The notes beneath the pieces were generated by a model. That model worked only from the letters and a program-made list of their open reading frames with translations, did not search any database and was not told where the DNA came from. Positions 1 through 12,849 of a DNA stretch of 64,000 bases are shown here, piece by piece. Source of the stretch: Colias croceus (lineage: Eukaryota > Arthropoda > Insecta > Lepidoptera > Pieridae). Each line of letters starts with the position of its first letter. Position 1 is the first letter of the stretch. Both the position numbers and the translations under genes were made by a program. The stretch is taken from NCBI RefSeq assembly GCF_905220415.1, contig NC_059561.1, positions 3,922,001-3,986,000 of the forward strand, read 5' to 3'.

Positions 1-157
1 TATCTTGCCATAAACATCAAATACTTATACGAAAGAACGAAACCCAAATAAGCAAACAGACCATACGTTCGAAATTGCTCACTAAATGAATAACCCCCAT
101 CAAACTGACTGAACTTAGTGATAAGCTTTTATACCCAATTCAAACTTACAACTAAAC

Positions 158-476
158 CATAGTATAAAGATAACAAGTAGGCCGACTCCCGGCGTTTATG
201 AGCGCACGCTACCTAAACTCGCGAGGCACAGGGTTGTTACTTGTCAAGTTGATATTTTAAATAATTATATAAAAAAAACACCGACCGCTCACAGCAATGG
301 CGCGGCCCTCACAAGAACCACAGAACGTTCCATGAGAAGGAGCCGAGCGGCGTTGTGTGCGTGCGTCAAGCTTGTCTACGTACATGAATGGGGGGACTGG
401 TCCGGCGCTCCGCGTTATGTACGCGGCGCGATGTACCATTGTTCGAAGATAACTTACTTGTTATCTTTATACTATG
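158..476. mobile_element. TIR DNA element (MITE-like), 319 bp
   Basis: Perfect 22-bp terminal inverted repeats lie at 158-179 and 455-476, starting CATAGTATAAAG. The same seven bases, ACTAAAC, flank both ends (151-157 and 477-483), as expected for a target-site duplication. The interior is GC-rich compared with its surroundings and has no credible gene. A CA start and a 7-bp duplication would suit P-like or hAT-like transposases, but the superfamily is not settled by what can be seen. Confidence 0.78.
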
Positions 477-483
477 ACTAAAC

Positions 484-1997
484 GGACTGTCCTGCCTTGG
501 CAGAGATTCAAGTGGGTGTCGACTTTTTTGGCCCAATTACGTAGCCTTGAAATTATTCAGTAGACATCCCGTATCTACTATACTGATCTCGCAATTTTGT
601 AATATTTGGCACTTGTGTTTCCTTTCTTGTTAAGTAGGTTTCGTTTTACAAAAGAGAGTAGTGTAGGTAGAGGTTTAATTTTACATGATACTGTGTAGCT
701 GATTTTTAAATTTGAGATGGTTTTGTTGTTCAGTGCTTGGTAATTTCGGAGGGAGATAGTTACGAAGATACGCTTGGATATGTTTTAAATATACATTTTC
801 TAATGTACTCAATTTTTGCTTTATTTTTACTTTGTTGTGTGTTTCATACAATTTATTAGTTGTGTTTAATTTTCGCTACTATAAATTTTCTATAAGAATA
901 CGTTTTAATTCTTAATGCTTATGAAGATTTCCTTTTGTTTAGATTTTTACAAATATGTATGGGTTGGTTGAACTATAGGATTTTTTTGAGTTATTTGCAC
1001 TTGAATTATATCTCTACCAACTAATTTGTACCGATATCTTGATATGAAAGCCTGTATTACATTATGTTTAGTGAATTATCCTTTTCAATGGTCAGAATAA
1101 CACCGAAATCCCAATTATAAAGAAAACAATTCCAATGTAGCACTATCTCTAAGACCCGTTGTAATAAAGAACACTGAATCTCCTTAAAACGTGTTCCAAT
1201 AAAACATTTCCAAAGAGAATCGTAATTAGTAAGCCCGGTCTCCTGATGAATTGTGGGCCAAATGAACAACGACAATAATACCTTTATACAGTAATTATCG
1301 AATAATCAAGAGAGACATCGGTAAAATAATGGGGACATACCACCGTGGGAGAGGGATGGAGATATGGAAAATGTATCTTGCATCCTTGTCGCATTGTAAA
1401 ATATGTAATTGAAACGTGATAAAATATGGCGCTTTTGAACGAAATTGCCGGGAAATAAAAATGTATTTAATAATTTTAAAGACGAAAATTCTTTGTATAT
1501 ATTTTGCTTATTAATATGTTTTATGAATTCCACTTATCATGTTATTACCTATTTATTTTTAATCTATAAGTTATATCATGTTATGTATTGACTCATTTAT
1601 CTAACAGTTTACAAACAGCATTTTTAAATTATTCAACTAATTTAATTATTTGTTTTATCCTATAATATAACGTACTATGGCGGTACATTTTTTAATGTAT
1701 TTTAAATTATGATTGTTTAAAAACACACAAGAGATGTGCTCCACCCTGTATAATTAATTTATTAATAAATAAAGCATGACATGATTAACAAGTATGCATT
1801 TATTATGTAAACAGCTGCTGTAAGCTGCATGCCTATACTGTAATATACATTTACAATTATTGTAAGCAAGCATATCTTAATCAAACTGTAAATTATTTGA
1901 ATTATTGTCCAAAATATAACTTATTAATGTGGGATTTTTTATGGCTAAGTATATGATCAAAATGATTGATGTTATTCCTACATAATATTATGAACTA
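484..1997. other. AT-rich stretch without recognisable gene
   Basis: Only reading frames of about 70 codons are present (minus strand, 1057-1533). They have AT-driven composition and no motif I recognise. I see no repeat with clear ends. Confidence 0.5.
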
Positions 1998-2231
1998 CTA
2001 GATTTCCGACCGCGGTTTCGCCCGCGTTTTCAAAAAAAAAAAACGCGCATAGTTCCCGTGCCTGTGCGATTACGGGGATAAAAAGTATTAGTAGCCTATG
2101 TCTTATTCTGAGTCTTCAGCTACCTATTTACCAAATTTCATTGTAATCGTATCAGTAGTTTTTTCGTGAAAAAATTACAAAAATCCATCCATCTCTTCTC
2201 ACAAACTTTCGAATTTATAATATCAGTAGGA
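1998..2231 (-). mobile_element. Helitron-like element, family HelB
   Basis: On the minus strand it begins TCC(T)ACTGATATTATAAAT, runs through the HelB body with the conserved stretch reading ACCGATTACAATGAAATTTG on better copies, and ends in a GC hairpin followed by CTAG (1998-2001 on the plus strand). TC start, 3' hairpin and CTAG end next to T are the known signature of Helitrons. No coding capacity. Confidence 0.62.
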
Positions 2232-2849
2232 TAAACATAAATTTACTGCGATGAAGTGCACCTATCAATATAGATACAATAACCAATACTTGTAGTAACT
2301 ATTCCGAAATCCGTGCCATACGAAAAATACCACCAATTCCGGTTAGAACGCACTCCACATGCTAATTATCAATTAAGAATGCAAATCACCCATTCCATGA
2401 GCATTCCAAAGTCATTTGTTTTACGATAATAAGCTCAATCTATGGATTAGTTAACTGCAAGTTTGAATGCATTCATAGTTGAGCCATTTAAGCAGAAACT
2501 GCTCTTTGTAACTTCTATTCCCTGAAGGTCCATTTAAATACTCTGATTTACTACGTTTTGGATACTTTTGACGTGAATACTGCAGTGGTTAGTTTATAAA
2601 TGATGTCATAACCTTTTAGAAGGTTTATAAAATGAAATTAAAAGAGATCTCAGATCATTATTTACTAGTATAGTAGGTTGTTGGTTAGATACATTAGAAT
2701 AGCTATGTAGGTATGTACATTAGTACATAATAGCTGTGCTGACACCGTAAGTTTGACACGCATTTTATCCTATTTTTGGCTTCCTTTCGAAATCACATCT
2801 TGATATCAAATTGTGATGTCAAGTTGATATTATAATTATTTGATACCTA

Positions 2850-3163
2850 CTAGCGGTCCACCCCGGATTCGCCAGTGGTGCCTCCATGTTTACGTTTTTT
2901 TTATTTAAGAACCGTCCTCATACATCAAGAAATAGATTCCGCAGCGCACGCGATGACAGAATTTATTTTTTTACACCTTGGGTTACATTATTGCATTTTT
3001 GGTAAGGATTTTAATTTTTTTGAAAATGCAATATGTATGTATATGTTGCTCAGTGAAGATGCAGCTTTCTCATGGTGAAAGAATTTTTGAAATCGGTCCA
3101 GTAGTTTATGCGTCAAAACCATACATACATATAAACCTTTCCTCTTTATAATATTAGTATAGA
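2850..3163 (-). mobile_element. Helitron-like element, composite or degenerate HelD copy
   Basis: The plus-strand left end is CTAG followed by a degenerate GC-rich hairpin (CGGTCCACCCCGG), the HelD 3' end. The right end carries the generic 5' end (TATAATATTAGTATAGA), and GAAATCGGTCCAGTAGTTT lies between. The middle does not match the cleaner HelD copies, so this may be two fragments joined. Confidence 0.5.
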
Positions 3164-5256
3164 TATATACACACTTATAGTGGTATTGATCTGTGTTATA
3201 TTATAAAGTTTAGTATTCCTTAAGTCATATATTTCCTAGTATATAAGTGCAGAAGAGTTTAAACATTGCACACGAAAGCTCTCCGTTGAAGAGTTTAACA
3301 AAATTTAACTTAACACCGAGATAGGAACTACTTAAACACAATTATGTTTATGTTTAAAACTAACTCGCTGAGTTTCGAAGCGAGATTAGCTAAATACTTG
3401 CGGTGGAGTCTTGTTAATTTGCTAGTAACCCGAAATGATAAATTGTCTTACTTGCAAGTGCTGGGATCCTTGGCATAACTGAATATTATATCGCTGTTTA
3501 TAAAACTAGGCACCAGCCACCAATTTGTATTAAAATAAGACCTAAAATACAAAAGTACAAGCATGTTCAGAGTTGTAGAGCGATTTTCAAAAGAAGTAGA
3601 GTTCTAAACATTTTAGCTGATGTATTTTTAATCAATTATCTAAGTCTTAAAGCATTAAAGAAACACAGTGGAATTAAATGCGTGCGGTAGGTACCTATGT
3701 TGGTACCTACGTACTTCTACTACGTACTTGGTACCTACCACGGGATGTTGTTGTTAAGTGCATATTATAATATAACAAAAATATGATCTATTGGTACTTT
3801 ATACCTACGACACGAATGTGAACAGAAACCAGTATTTATTTAATAAATTACTACAAAAGTCGTAATGATAAAACTTATTGCCAACCTTGATGAATATAAG
3901 ATATTTCAGCAAGATTCGTAATCAAGGAAAGGTTTGATCAAGTCCAATGCTGATAAAGTTAGATATATTGGATTTTGGTTAGTCCTTTTCCTTTTATTTA
4001 ATCCGCTAAAAGGATCTACGAAAGCTATTAACCACTTCGAAAAGTCTATTAAGCCGCATGCCACTAAAATGTAACATTATAAAAAAGAGCGTGTGTCCTG
4101 AGCACACGTGTCAGTAGTGAAACTTCTTTGGCAAGATTCAAAGATACCAAAATCGTCGCCTTACTCCATTTAGTTCAAACGAACAGACAGCTAGAGTAAG
4201 AGCATTCTTTCGTGATTTTTCAATGTAAACGAAAACTCGTATTCAGTGTTTTTCATTATTAGAACATTGCATAATTTATTCATTTCGAAAGCACTAAGAA
4301 CAACAAAAGATTGCTCTACGCCTATTTACACTAAAATAATTTGACATAGTGTGGTTAGAGTGAGCATTCGCTCGTTTGATCTAAATGCTACGTAAATCCG
4401 CTTCATCAAATAAAAAAAATAATACCCATTGAACAAGTAAATCACAGGCAACTCACATAAAAATCGTAATATAATTCAGCCTATCATTTCATCGCAAGCA
4501 AGCCACAAATGTGCATTTCATTTGCAACCAATAAAGTAGTGCTTTCAAATGAAGATATTACACTAATGGATTTCAGACTAGGAAAAAACCTTCAAGTGAA
4601 TGAAGTGTTAATGGGATTGCAACAGAAAGCATGTTACAACGCTGTTTATTTAAAAGATATTCTAGCTTCTGAATTTATTTCACTTAATTCAATGCGTTTG
4701 AAGTTCAACTATTTCTTAAGTGCTTTTATTGATTGTCCTTTTTATTTGATTAATGGTGTTATTTTCATGTATACTAACGAACTTTGAACGCGTATTTTAA
4801 TGTTTAAATTGAAACAAAAATAAATAATTCTAGTTTGATTGTATGAATTGCTTATATGTAAAGAATATGAACCTATTTCTAAATGATTCAACATCGTCTT
4901 CTTCGAGCATTCCCAGTCTGTTTAAATGTATCTTTTACTCTTCACATAATATTAAAGTATCTAAGTACTGAAATAAATAAAAAATATTAAATACACTCTG
5001 TAATCAAATAATGTTCCAAATATGTTCAATAAAGTGAATAAGTTCCTAGAAATTCGTCCATGATCCATTGATTATAGATTTACTCGGAGCAATATTATAA
5101 ATAAAATGTTTATTTTATGAAAAGGCAAAGAGCGGGTCAATTTGATCTATCTATAAGCCGCTTAAAGAGTCGAAAAGTGTATTTTCCTAGGAAACCGTAA
5201 TGTATATTACTTTTATAATTCTCATCCTAAGACTTAAATTTCATCTTAAATGATCA
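3164..5256. other. AT-rich stretch without recognisable gene
   Basis: A 92-codon frame at 4509-4787 has no recognisable domain or partner exon. A cluster of GGTACC-centred inverted repeats sits at about 3685-3740. Otherwise no feature with clear ends is visible. Confidence 0.5.
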
Positions 5257-5455
5257 TCTGTACTAATATTATAAAGCTGAAGAGTTTGGTTTGTTTGATC
5301 GTGCTAATCCCAGGAACCACGGGTCTGATTTGAATAATTATATCACTGTTAGATGGTCTTTTTATCGAGGAAGGCTATAAAAAGTATATAATATATTATC
5401 ACACTAAGATCAATAGAAGCAGATCTATGCGGGTAAAACTGCGGGGCACAACTAC
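5257..5455 (+). mobile_element. Helitron-like element, family HelA, degenerate
   Basis: It starts TCTGTACTAATATTATAAAG, contains the AGCTGAAGAGTTTG block and the ATCGAGGAAGGCTATA block, and ends in GCGGGTAAAACTGCGGGGCAC followed by a damaged CTAG (CTACT). Confidence 0.52.
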
Positions 5456-5576
5456 TCTATTACATACTATCTATAACTATACTAGGCTTTTGGTACAATG
5501 TATCCTAGATTAAAATCAATTTGTAATTTATCTAGAGCTTTGCTACTATTAAGTATTCTGCTAGAGCAATAGAACA

Positions 5577-5822
5577 TCCATACTAATATTATAAATGCGA
5601 AAGTAACTCTGTCTGTCTGTCTGTCTGTTACTCAATCACGCCTAAACTACTGAACCAATTTTCATGAAATTTGGTATGGAGATATTTTGATACCCGAGAA
5701 AGGACATAGGCTACTTTTTACCCCGGGACATAGGATAGGTTTTATCCCGGAAATCCCACGGGAACGGGAATTATGCGGGTTTTTCTTTGACTGCGCGGGT
5801 GAAGCCGCGGGCGGATAGCTAG
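5577..5822 (+). mobile_element. Helitron-like element, family HelB
   Basis: Complete copy from TCCATACTAATATTATAAAT to a GC hairpin (GCGCGGGTGAAGCCGCGGGC) and CTAG at 5819-5822. It includes a short TCTG microsatellite (about 5608-5629). It shares the same sub-family sequence as the oppositely oriented copy at 6386-6596, so the two form a natural inverted pair. Confidence 0.7.
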
Positions 5823-6385
5823 TACATAAATAAATAAACAAACTTATGCTAAGAATCACTAATCACAGTTCTCAAATTACATAGGATACATGAGACTAAA
5901 ATTAAAAAGTTTAAATAAGGTTTATCTCACCTCTCATTCCAACTAGCTTGGCTTAAATTAAAACTATCTAGCCTTATCCCGGAATACATATTCAAGATCT
6001 AGTTAAACCACACTATAATCAACATGACAAAAATCTCAAAACAAATAAACTTATGTAAAGTATGACGCTGCAAACAATTCAGCACAGCTTCCATATCCAT
6101 ATTTCGCATATAAATTAACTCATGGCTCCTAGTATTTGGGTCAAGAGCTTCTAAACCGTTTATTTGACTTCTGTCCGTACTTATAATTTTATAAGCTTAC
6201 TGCGCTGCGATGTATTTCGTTGAATTATTCAGGTATTATTTTAATGAATTGGATTGTGGATTTTATGTGGGTACTGATGTAATTTTATTTAAAACGTCAG
6301 AAGATAGGTCAAGTTATGAATAGCTAGTCAGCCAATGTATTTTCGATACTGTAATTGTTTGCTATTTCTCTATATTTATATTTAA

Positions 6386-6596
6386 CTAGGTTTCCGCCCG
6401 CAGCTTCGCCCGCGCAGTCAAAGAAAAACCCGCATAGTTCCCGTTCCCGTGGGATTTCCCGGATTGCCTATGTCCTTTCTCGGGTATCAAAATATCTCCA
6501 TACAAAATTTCATGAAAATTGGTTCAGTAGTTTAGGCGTGATTGAGTAACAGACAGACAGACAGAGTTACTATCGCATTTATAATATTAGTATGGA
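6386..6596 (-). mobile_element. Helitron-like element, family HelB
   Basis: Minus-strand copy with CTAG at 6386-6389 and the 5' end (TCCATACTAATATTATAAAT) at 6596. The microsatellite reads CAGA on the plus strand. It is closely similar to 5577-5822, including the GAGATATTTTGATACCCGAG block. Confidence 0.7.
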
Positions 6597-8996
6597 TTAC
6601 TGTACAGTGTACAACCCATTCTCTTCCTAAAATGATATTATTATTTATGTATTTCACCAAAGATTGTATGGAAGAAATTGCTCTATGGTGATAAGACCGC
6701 CATTGTCAGTTTTATGCTATTTTTATTTATTTTTATGTGTAATTACTAAAAAAAAGAAACAAATACCCCTCAACTCACATTTAGTAACAAATGATTGCTG
6801 ATAAAAATACACTATCTCGAGCACTGAAAATTATTAAATTTAGCGGTAAAAGTTACTCTTTTGCGAGAACTAATTAAAACCATGAAGTGGCGTGTCATAA
6901 TTTCAATTTCTAGAACATTCTAGAAGAAAATTCCTTTTGTATGTTTTTCGATTGAAACAAGCAAAATAAATTCTTGTAAATGAGTTTATTATTTTTTCGT
7001 GATTTATAAGTATGGAATTAAATAGAGATAAACAATGCTTGTAGATATTTCAAGGAATATGTCAGAAGAATGTTTTGTTCAATCTCTCCCATATTATTTC
7101 CTTTATGTATGATAAATTAAACCTCGCAATTTATTATTAATCCTGTATTTCAAAAATATTTGTAGGTTATTTCACAATCATATAGTGAAAAAATAAGGAA
7201 ATATATATTTATAGGTATACGTAATCTCAACGATACCACAGATACTAGACGATGCAAGGTTACTTAGTGAATTCAATGGGAATTTCATATCATACACCTG
7301 ATATGAGTAAACCGAATATTTCTATGTTTTCATAAAAAAAAATCCATGTGGTCAGAAAAATATTCTACCTTACACTACTGCGCTACTTCTTAAACCATCT
7401 TTTTTGCTGTCAGTACCTATAAAATTATTTTTATCAATACTGACAGCAAAAATAACGATTGAGCCATAACGTTACATTTAAAATAAAGTCACAAACTACC
7501 ACAATATATCCTTCATTCAGTAGACCAAATTAATTCAGTATATTTGGTATTCAATGAAGCTGACTTGACTTAACACTTACTTAAGTACTGAGAAACAATT
7601 AACAAATTGAGATGTGTTAATCCGCACTCAAAGTTATGAGATCCAGTCTCTTTAATTAATTTGTGTGTTTGGAAGTTAATTCTCGTGTTTGAGATCGTTT
7701 CATTGTTTATGGTGAAACTGTTTTACTTGGCGGAAAGATATGGTAATATGTGCTTTTGAAAGAAAGAAAGAAAAGTTTATTTACTTTTGGTTTTGACGTT
7801 TTAATTTTATACTATGATAAATGGCTTGTTTATAAGACGTATACACTAAGATTTATTGCATTGTGGGTGTGACAATACTTCTAAGGAAATTCTTAGTAGA
7901 CTGTAATTTTTTATTCAATTTATCTTAGCAATTTATACGTCTTAAAAATTGGCATGGTCCAGTTTATTCATTAATTATTAAAATTTGTAAGATTTGGATA
8001 TTTTTTTTAAGTTAGTTGCTAATTAACTGAAGCGAAAATTAATTGCTATAGCATAATGTAGAGGTCGCATGTTTTTGTAAATATTCAGATAAATCTAAAC
8101 AGCGTCTGTATAAAATGATTGATTAATATATAGTTTTATTTGTCCTTTCAGCATTAAATTGTTTGAAATAAATAAACCTTCAAGAAGCATAACAAAAAAC
8201 ATGCAAAAAGTACCAGACGGAAAATTCAAAATGGCCGACACGAATTGCTACGGTTCCTTCAAGAGTGGATTATGCGTCATTATTTCTAAAGCTTGGTATT
8301 TGCAACATTTCTTGCCATTATTACAAATTTTTGAGCACTCTTTGAACTCGGTTTTGCCTTTTGAATAATCGAACTGGTGTTATAATATAAATATAATAAG
8401 TAGTTTTTGAAATCGTTGCATTTAAATATTGGAAATTTTAATGTTATTTTCAAATGAGACGCGTATGAATTTTATTAAATGTATCCTTTATGTTTAAATG
8501 TAAATACGTATATAAGCATTGCGAACTTATTTTCAGACCTCAACATATTATTAAAGCTTTAAGTATAAAGTATAATTTAAACCAAAATTTACGAAAGGTA
8601 TTTCAAAATATTTAACGAATGGACGTCGTACGTTTAATATTTTTAATATTATCGGCGTTCGCTTCATACTTTTTATATTCTATGAACTACGGATACACTG
8701 AGAATTTTTAATTTAAAAGCAAGAATTTCCATCAGGCCACTATCTTATCCCCAACTTTTTGCTATCGATGAAAAGAATTATAAATCACTGAAGAATAAAA
8801 TCGCCTATAATCGCTTGATGCAATTTCATGAAAGACCGAAGTTTTAGTGGTATAATGTATCTACTATAATTAATAATACATTATAAATTCGAATGTGAGT
8901 TTGTTTATCTTTCGCGTTGCAACACAGTGATATTTTGATGACATGATTTTGTGTCTGGGTATAGTTAGGAGGCTATAGAGAGTGGGAAAGGCATAA
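6597..8996. other. AT-rich stretch without recognisable gene
   Basis: It holds one hairpin (7401-7452), a short GAAA run near 7757, and a degenerate Helitron-like 5' part near 8875-8920. A 69-codon frame at 8159-8368 follows a CTTTCAG acceptor-like site but resembles nothing I know. Confidence 0.45.
7401..7452. repeat. Perfect 15-bp inverted repeat (hairpin)
   Basis: TTTTTGCTGTCAGTA at 7401-7415 is the exact reverse complement of 7438-7452, with a 22-base AT-rich loop. It could be a tiny MITE remnant or a structured RNA stem. Nothing else supports function. Confidence 0.6.
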
Positions 8997-9117
8997 TCTA
9001 TACATATAATAAATCTGTAGAAGGGTCAATTCTGTACATTGAAAATATTGAAAAAATAAATAGCAGGGGGTATTACTGGATCGATACCAAGCCCAAATAT
9101 GTGATTAAATTTTTTTT

Positions 9118-9148
<31 letters not shown>

Positions 9149-9322
9149 ATGTTCAGGCATCACGTGAAAACTAACGGTTCGATTTCGATGAAACTTGGTA
9201 TAATTATACCTTATTATCCTGGGCATAAAATAGGATACTTTTTATCCCGGAAAAATACGTAGAAAAAAAATCTTAATTTTTCTTAATTTTTCCGCGCGGA
9301 CGGAGTCGCGGGCGGAAGCTAG
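8997..9322 (+). mobile_element. Helitron-like element, family HelC
   Basis: It begins TCTATACATATAATAAATCT and carries a GTCT microsatellite (about 9118-9147), then the GATTTCGATGAAACTTGGTA block. It ends in the hairpin CGCGCGGACGGAGTCGCGGG and CTAG (9319-9322). It lacks the extra 3' block present in the copies at 21352 and 55183. Confidence 0.7.
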
Positions 9323-9532
9323 TCTATACTAACATTATAAAGCTGAAGAGTTTGTTTATTTGTTTCATTGAAAGCGAAGCTCGGGAACTAGGTACCTACT
9401 GGTCAGATATGAAAAATCATTTCAGTGTTAGATAGCCCATTTATTGAGGAAGGCTTATAGACTATAATACATCATCACGTTTAGACCAACAGGAGCGGAG
9501 CAATGCGGGTAAAACTGCGGGGAACACCCTAG
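9323..9532 (+). mobile_element. Helitron-like element, family HelA
   Basis: It starts TCTATACTAACATTATAAAG immediately after the CTAG of the preceding HelC copy, so the two abut with no spacer. It ends GCGGGTAAAACTGCGGGGAA then CTAG at 9529-9532. The junction CTAG|TC is expected if a Helitron inserted exactly at the A/T target left by another. Confidence 0.68.
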
Positions 9533-10487
9533 TTACGAATGTGTGTAATATTAAATGCGTTGTATGAATATCAGTTTGTTATATTTCAATAGGAAATGGC
9601 TCTACGAGAAAATCAATTAGTGCCTTTATTTTGCACGGGATTAATAGAGATTTCATGCTTTTATCGAATGATTTATAGCGATGGATATTTTTATTCGAGT
9701 TTTATTTGCTTTTGGTCTATTTACATTGCGAAATTACTTGCAGTTACTTTTTATTTCACCATACTCTTTTACTTTTATGTTTTTATAGTCTGTTTCATGA
9801 TGTATTTCCTACTATTACGTGTATTGAAGTAAGCTAGAGAAATATTAATTAATATCAAAAGGAATTCATTACTTAACTAAGGAAAATTATGTTATGTATG
9901 ACTGTGAATATGTTTTTTTCGATGTATTTATATTTATATTTAAAATAACACAAAGAAGACAATTTAGTTTTTTAATTAAACATCATCTTTATTGTTACTT
10001 TCATTCTCAACACAATAGTCCGTAAAACCTTATTTACCCTTAATTTTATAAAAGAATAAGTACTATTAATAATTATCCTATTTGCTAAATAACATACTTA
10101 TTCGCTATTAGCAAAGCCTAAACAAACTAAGCCTGAAACAAAATCTTATTAAAAAGGTAACGACAGGAATATATCTGAGGTAGGATCATTTTTTCATCCC
10201 ACGACAAAGGGGACAAAATGCTCCCGTGTCTTCGAATTAATGAGGCCATTTGTTCCGATAGTACCTTGGCCTTTGAATTGAATGGAATTCAATTTATTGG
10301 TGGTTACCGTAACGATCTTTGAGACGACGCTTATTACGTTTTTACAAGGTTGTTGTACGTAGTTTTTAGTTATCTGTGCTTATATTTGGCGGTGTTTGGC
10401 GCGGTTTAGCCATCGCGAAGTAGAGTTTTTATCTGTAATAATCATGATAGTATTTTCTAGTGTTTGATCCTACGCGAGTGTTATACA
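9533..10487. other. AT-rich stretch without recognisable gene
   Basis: A 78-codon hydrophobic frame (9596-9832) is what AT-rich DNA would give by chance. The last 200 bases, from about 10270, are less AT-rich and may be part of the flanking inverted-arm element. Confidence 0.4.
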
Positions 10488-12184
10488 TTTAGAAATTAAA
10501 GACTTTAATGGATTTTAAACGCGATTTATTTATTATGGTCCGGGAGCCAGAAGCAGATTTTATGACCAAGTTCCTCTCAAGCGGTAATTAGTAAAATGCA
10601 TCAAAGTATAGTATTATGAAGCCTCGTGAACGTCAGCTGGAGCTCGGTTGGGGGGGTGAGCGGTTGTAGCCTCCCACGCACGTAAGAAAAAAAAGTATAT
10701 TCATTCACTTCCTCTCAGCTAAAAATTTGTCAAATTGTAGCTAACCCAATATCTCAACGAAAAATAATAATCAGCTGGTTACAGCATGGTGTATTATACG
10801 TCAGCTGGTGTCTCGAATATAATGAGACATTAACAAAATCATCGAGGTACGTGGAATTCCATCAACATAAGTCCCCGGAAAAGATAAGTAATAACTTTAT
10901 TAATTATATATTAACTATTATTTTTTTAATAATTATAGTTAACTAATGTTTTTAGTGGGTTATTTCATATTTGTTACACTTTTAGGTAATTATGTGAATT
11001 TGATGATATGATAGTTATTTTTAAATGCAGTTTATAATATTTGTAAAAACATGTTTACCGATGTGGCTTAATGTACGTAGTACCCCGATCATGCGCACAA
11101 CTAACCACCTCCAAGCGTATCTTATTACTGTCTATATTATGCTAGCGTGTGTTGCTTGAATTTTAAAAAATAACGATAATAAAATTAAAGATACGTCATT
11201 TCATCTCAGATGAAAATTTGTGAGCTGATTGTTAATATACTGATGCGATAAATAAAAAAAATTAGCTAGCAATAATTCGAGGAAAACCTAGTCAGTTGAT
11301 GCATATAAATTGGCAATAGATGCTTCTGTCTAACTCCTATGTAATAACTTTCAAAGTATCAGCTGCTATGATATTTAAAAGAGCTAGATACGTTACCCGC
11401 TCTCTATTTTGGCAAGAAAAAACTCAGGTAAGTGCCCGAGTTTCACTTAGTCACGCACCATTCAGCGTCGTGGCTGGACGTTCTTTTTGTATTTTAATCG
11501 GCAGTTGTTATTACGAAGTACATGAGTGAGACATGTATTATGTCTCGTGCGTGAGAGTGAAAGAGAGAACAACTGTATTGGTGATAATGCGTTAGTAAGT
11601 AGGTATGTATTAATTACGCTGTTTTTTAGTGCAATGATGTTGGCGTATGCCGCGTCTACTAGTATAATAGGTCATTGATCAGCTGACGGTTTTTCCACCA
11701 AGATACAGCCAGCTGACCTATATATATATCCACAGTTACATATAAGCTATCATCAGGTAAATTTTTGTTTGAGAGGAAATCACGGAAAATAATTTTATTT
11801 TTTTCATGTTCGAGACACCAGCTGACGCATAATACACCATGTTGTAACCAGCTGATTATTTTTTTTCGTTGAGATATTGGGTTAGCTACAATTTGACAAA
11901 TTTTTAGCTGAGAGGAAATGAATGAATGTATTTTTTTTCCTACGTGCGTGGGAGGCTACAACCGCTCATCCCCCCAACCGAGCGCCAGCTGACGTTCACG
12001 AGGCTTTATGATACTATACTCTGATGCGTCTGACGAATTATCTCTTGAGAGGAAATAATTAACCAAATTTGCACCTGGCTCCCTAACCATTATATTATTT
12101 TCCCGGCGTTTCGAACACTTTACAGCGAGCGTGGTCATGGGGAGACTCCCCGTGACCACCGTTAAAAAGTCTTTAATTTCTAAA
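10488..12184. mobile_element. Foldback-like element with long inverted arms, about 1.7 kb
   Basis: The outer ends share TTTAGAAATTAAAGACTTT (10488-10506) and its reverse complement (about 12166-12184). Inside, about 210 bases at 10614-10826 match about 11800-12010 in inverted orientation with few differences, including CGTGAACGTCAGCTGG and TAGCTAACCCAATATCTCAA. Both arms repeat CAGCTG-containing motifs and TTTCCTCTCA several times, which could be transposase binding sites. A 29-base hairpin (12131-12159) lies in the right arm only. AATAATCATGAT occurs beside the right end (12183 on) and 50 bases outside the left end (10437 on); whether this is a target duplication is unclear. I see no credible gene inside. 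Confidence 0.65.
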
Positions 12185-12849
12185 TAATCATGATCCCTGT
12201 ACCTAGTATTAAGTACCTATATGAAAATTGATCCGTAATTCTCTTGGCTACATTTATCTAAATGTTATGTAGAAAAGCACAAATAAAATTAAATGCTTTA
12301 ATTGCAATGGAAGCATTTTATTTATCTATATAGTTCTTATATAGTTCATTATTTAATAAGGTTAAACAATACAAAAATTTTATAGTTTTGATGTAAATTC
12401 ATTATTCGTAGCCTTTATTTTGAAATTTTCGGTGAATTCATTTAGAATTTTTAACATATAACACATAATTATTGCATTATATAAAAATAATATTGCCAAT
12501 TGTTTATTACGCCTTCTATCAAAAAATTTAAAAGTAAAACTAGTAAAACATTTTTCTTCTTACGTTAAAATCTTAAATTTCAAAGTGATCACTTTGGAGT
12601 AGTGTTTTCTGAGTTATGTGACGTCATTTATCAGCGTCTCTTTTTTATAGATGGCTTCAGGTACGTTAGTTTCCAAAGATATTTAATTTATTCAGAGCAG
12701 CGCATTTTACTGTAAAATTTTCTTCCATTTCACATTTTCATACTACATTATACGATTAAGAACAAAACATAGTGATTTCTTTTGTTAACTCTGCTCAATA
12801 GTCTAAAGGGAATGACAGAATGATGACAAAATATAAACAACCACAACAC
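12185..12849. other. AT-rich stretch, nothing recognised
   Basis: I see no coding frame or repeat with clear ends. Confidence 0.45.

Noticed and set aside
4509..4787. 92-codon frame as a small gene
   Set aside because: No recognisable domain, AT-biased codons, no splice or promoter context; kept only as a note.
8159..8368. Possible exon after a CTTTCAG acceptor-like site
   Set aside because: The acceptor match alone is common in AT-rich introns and the product resembles nothing known.
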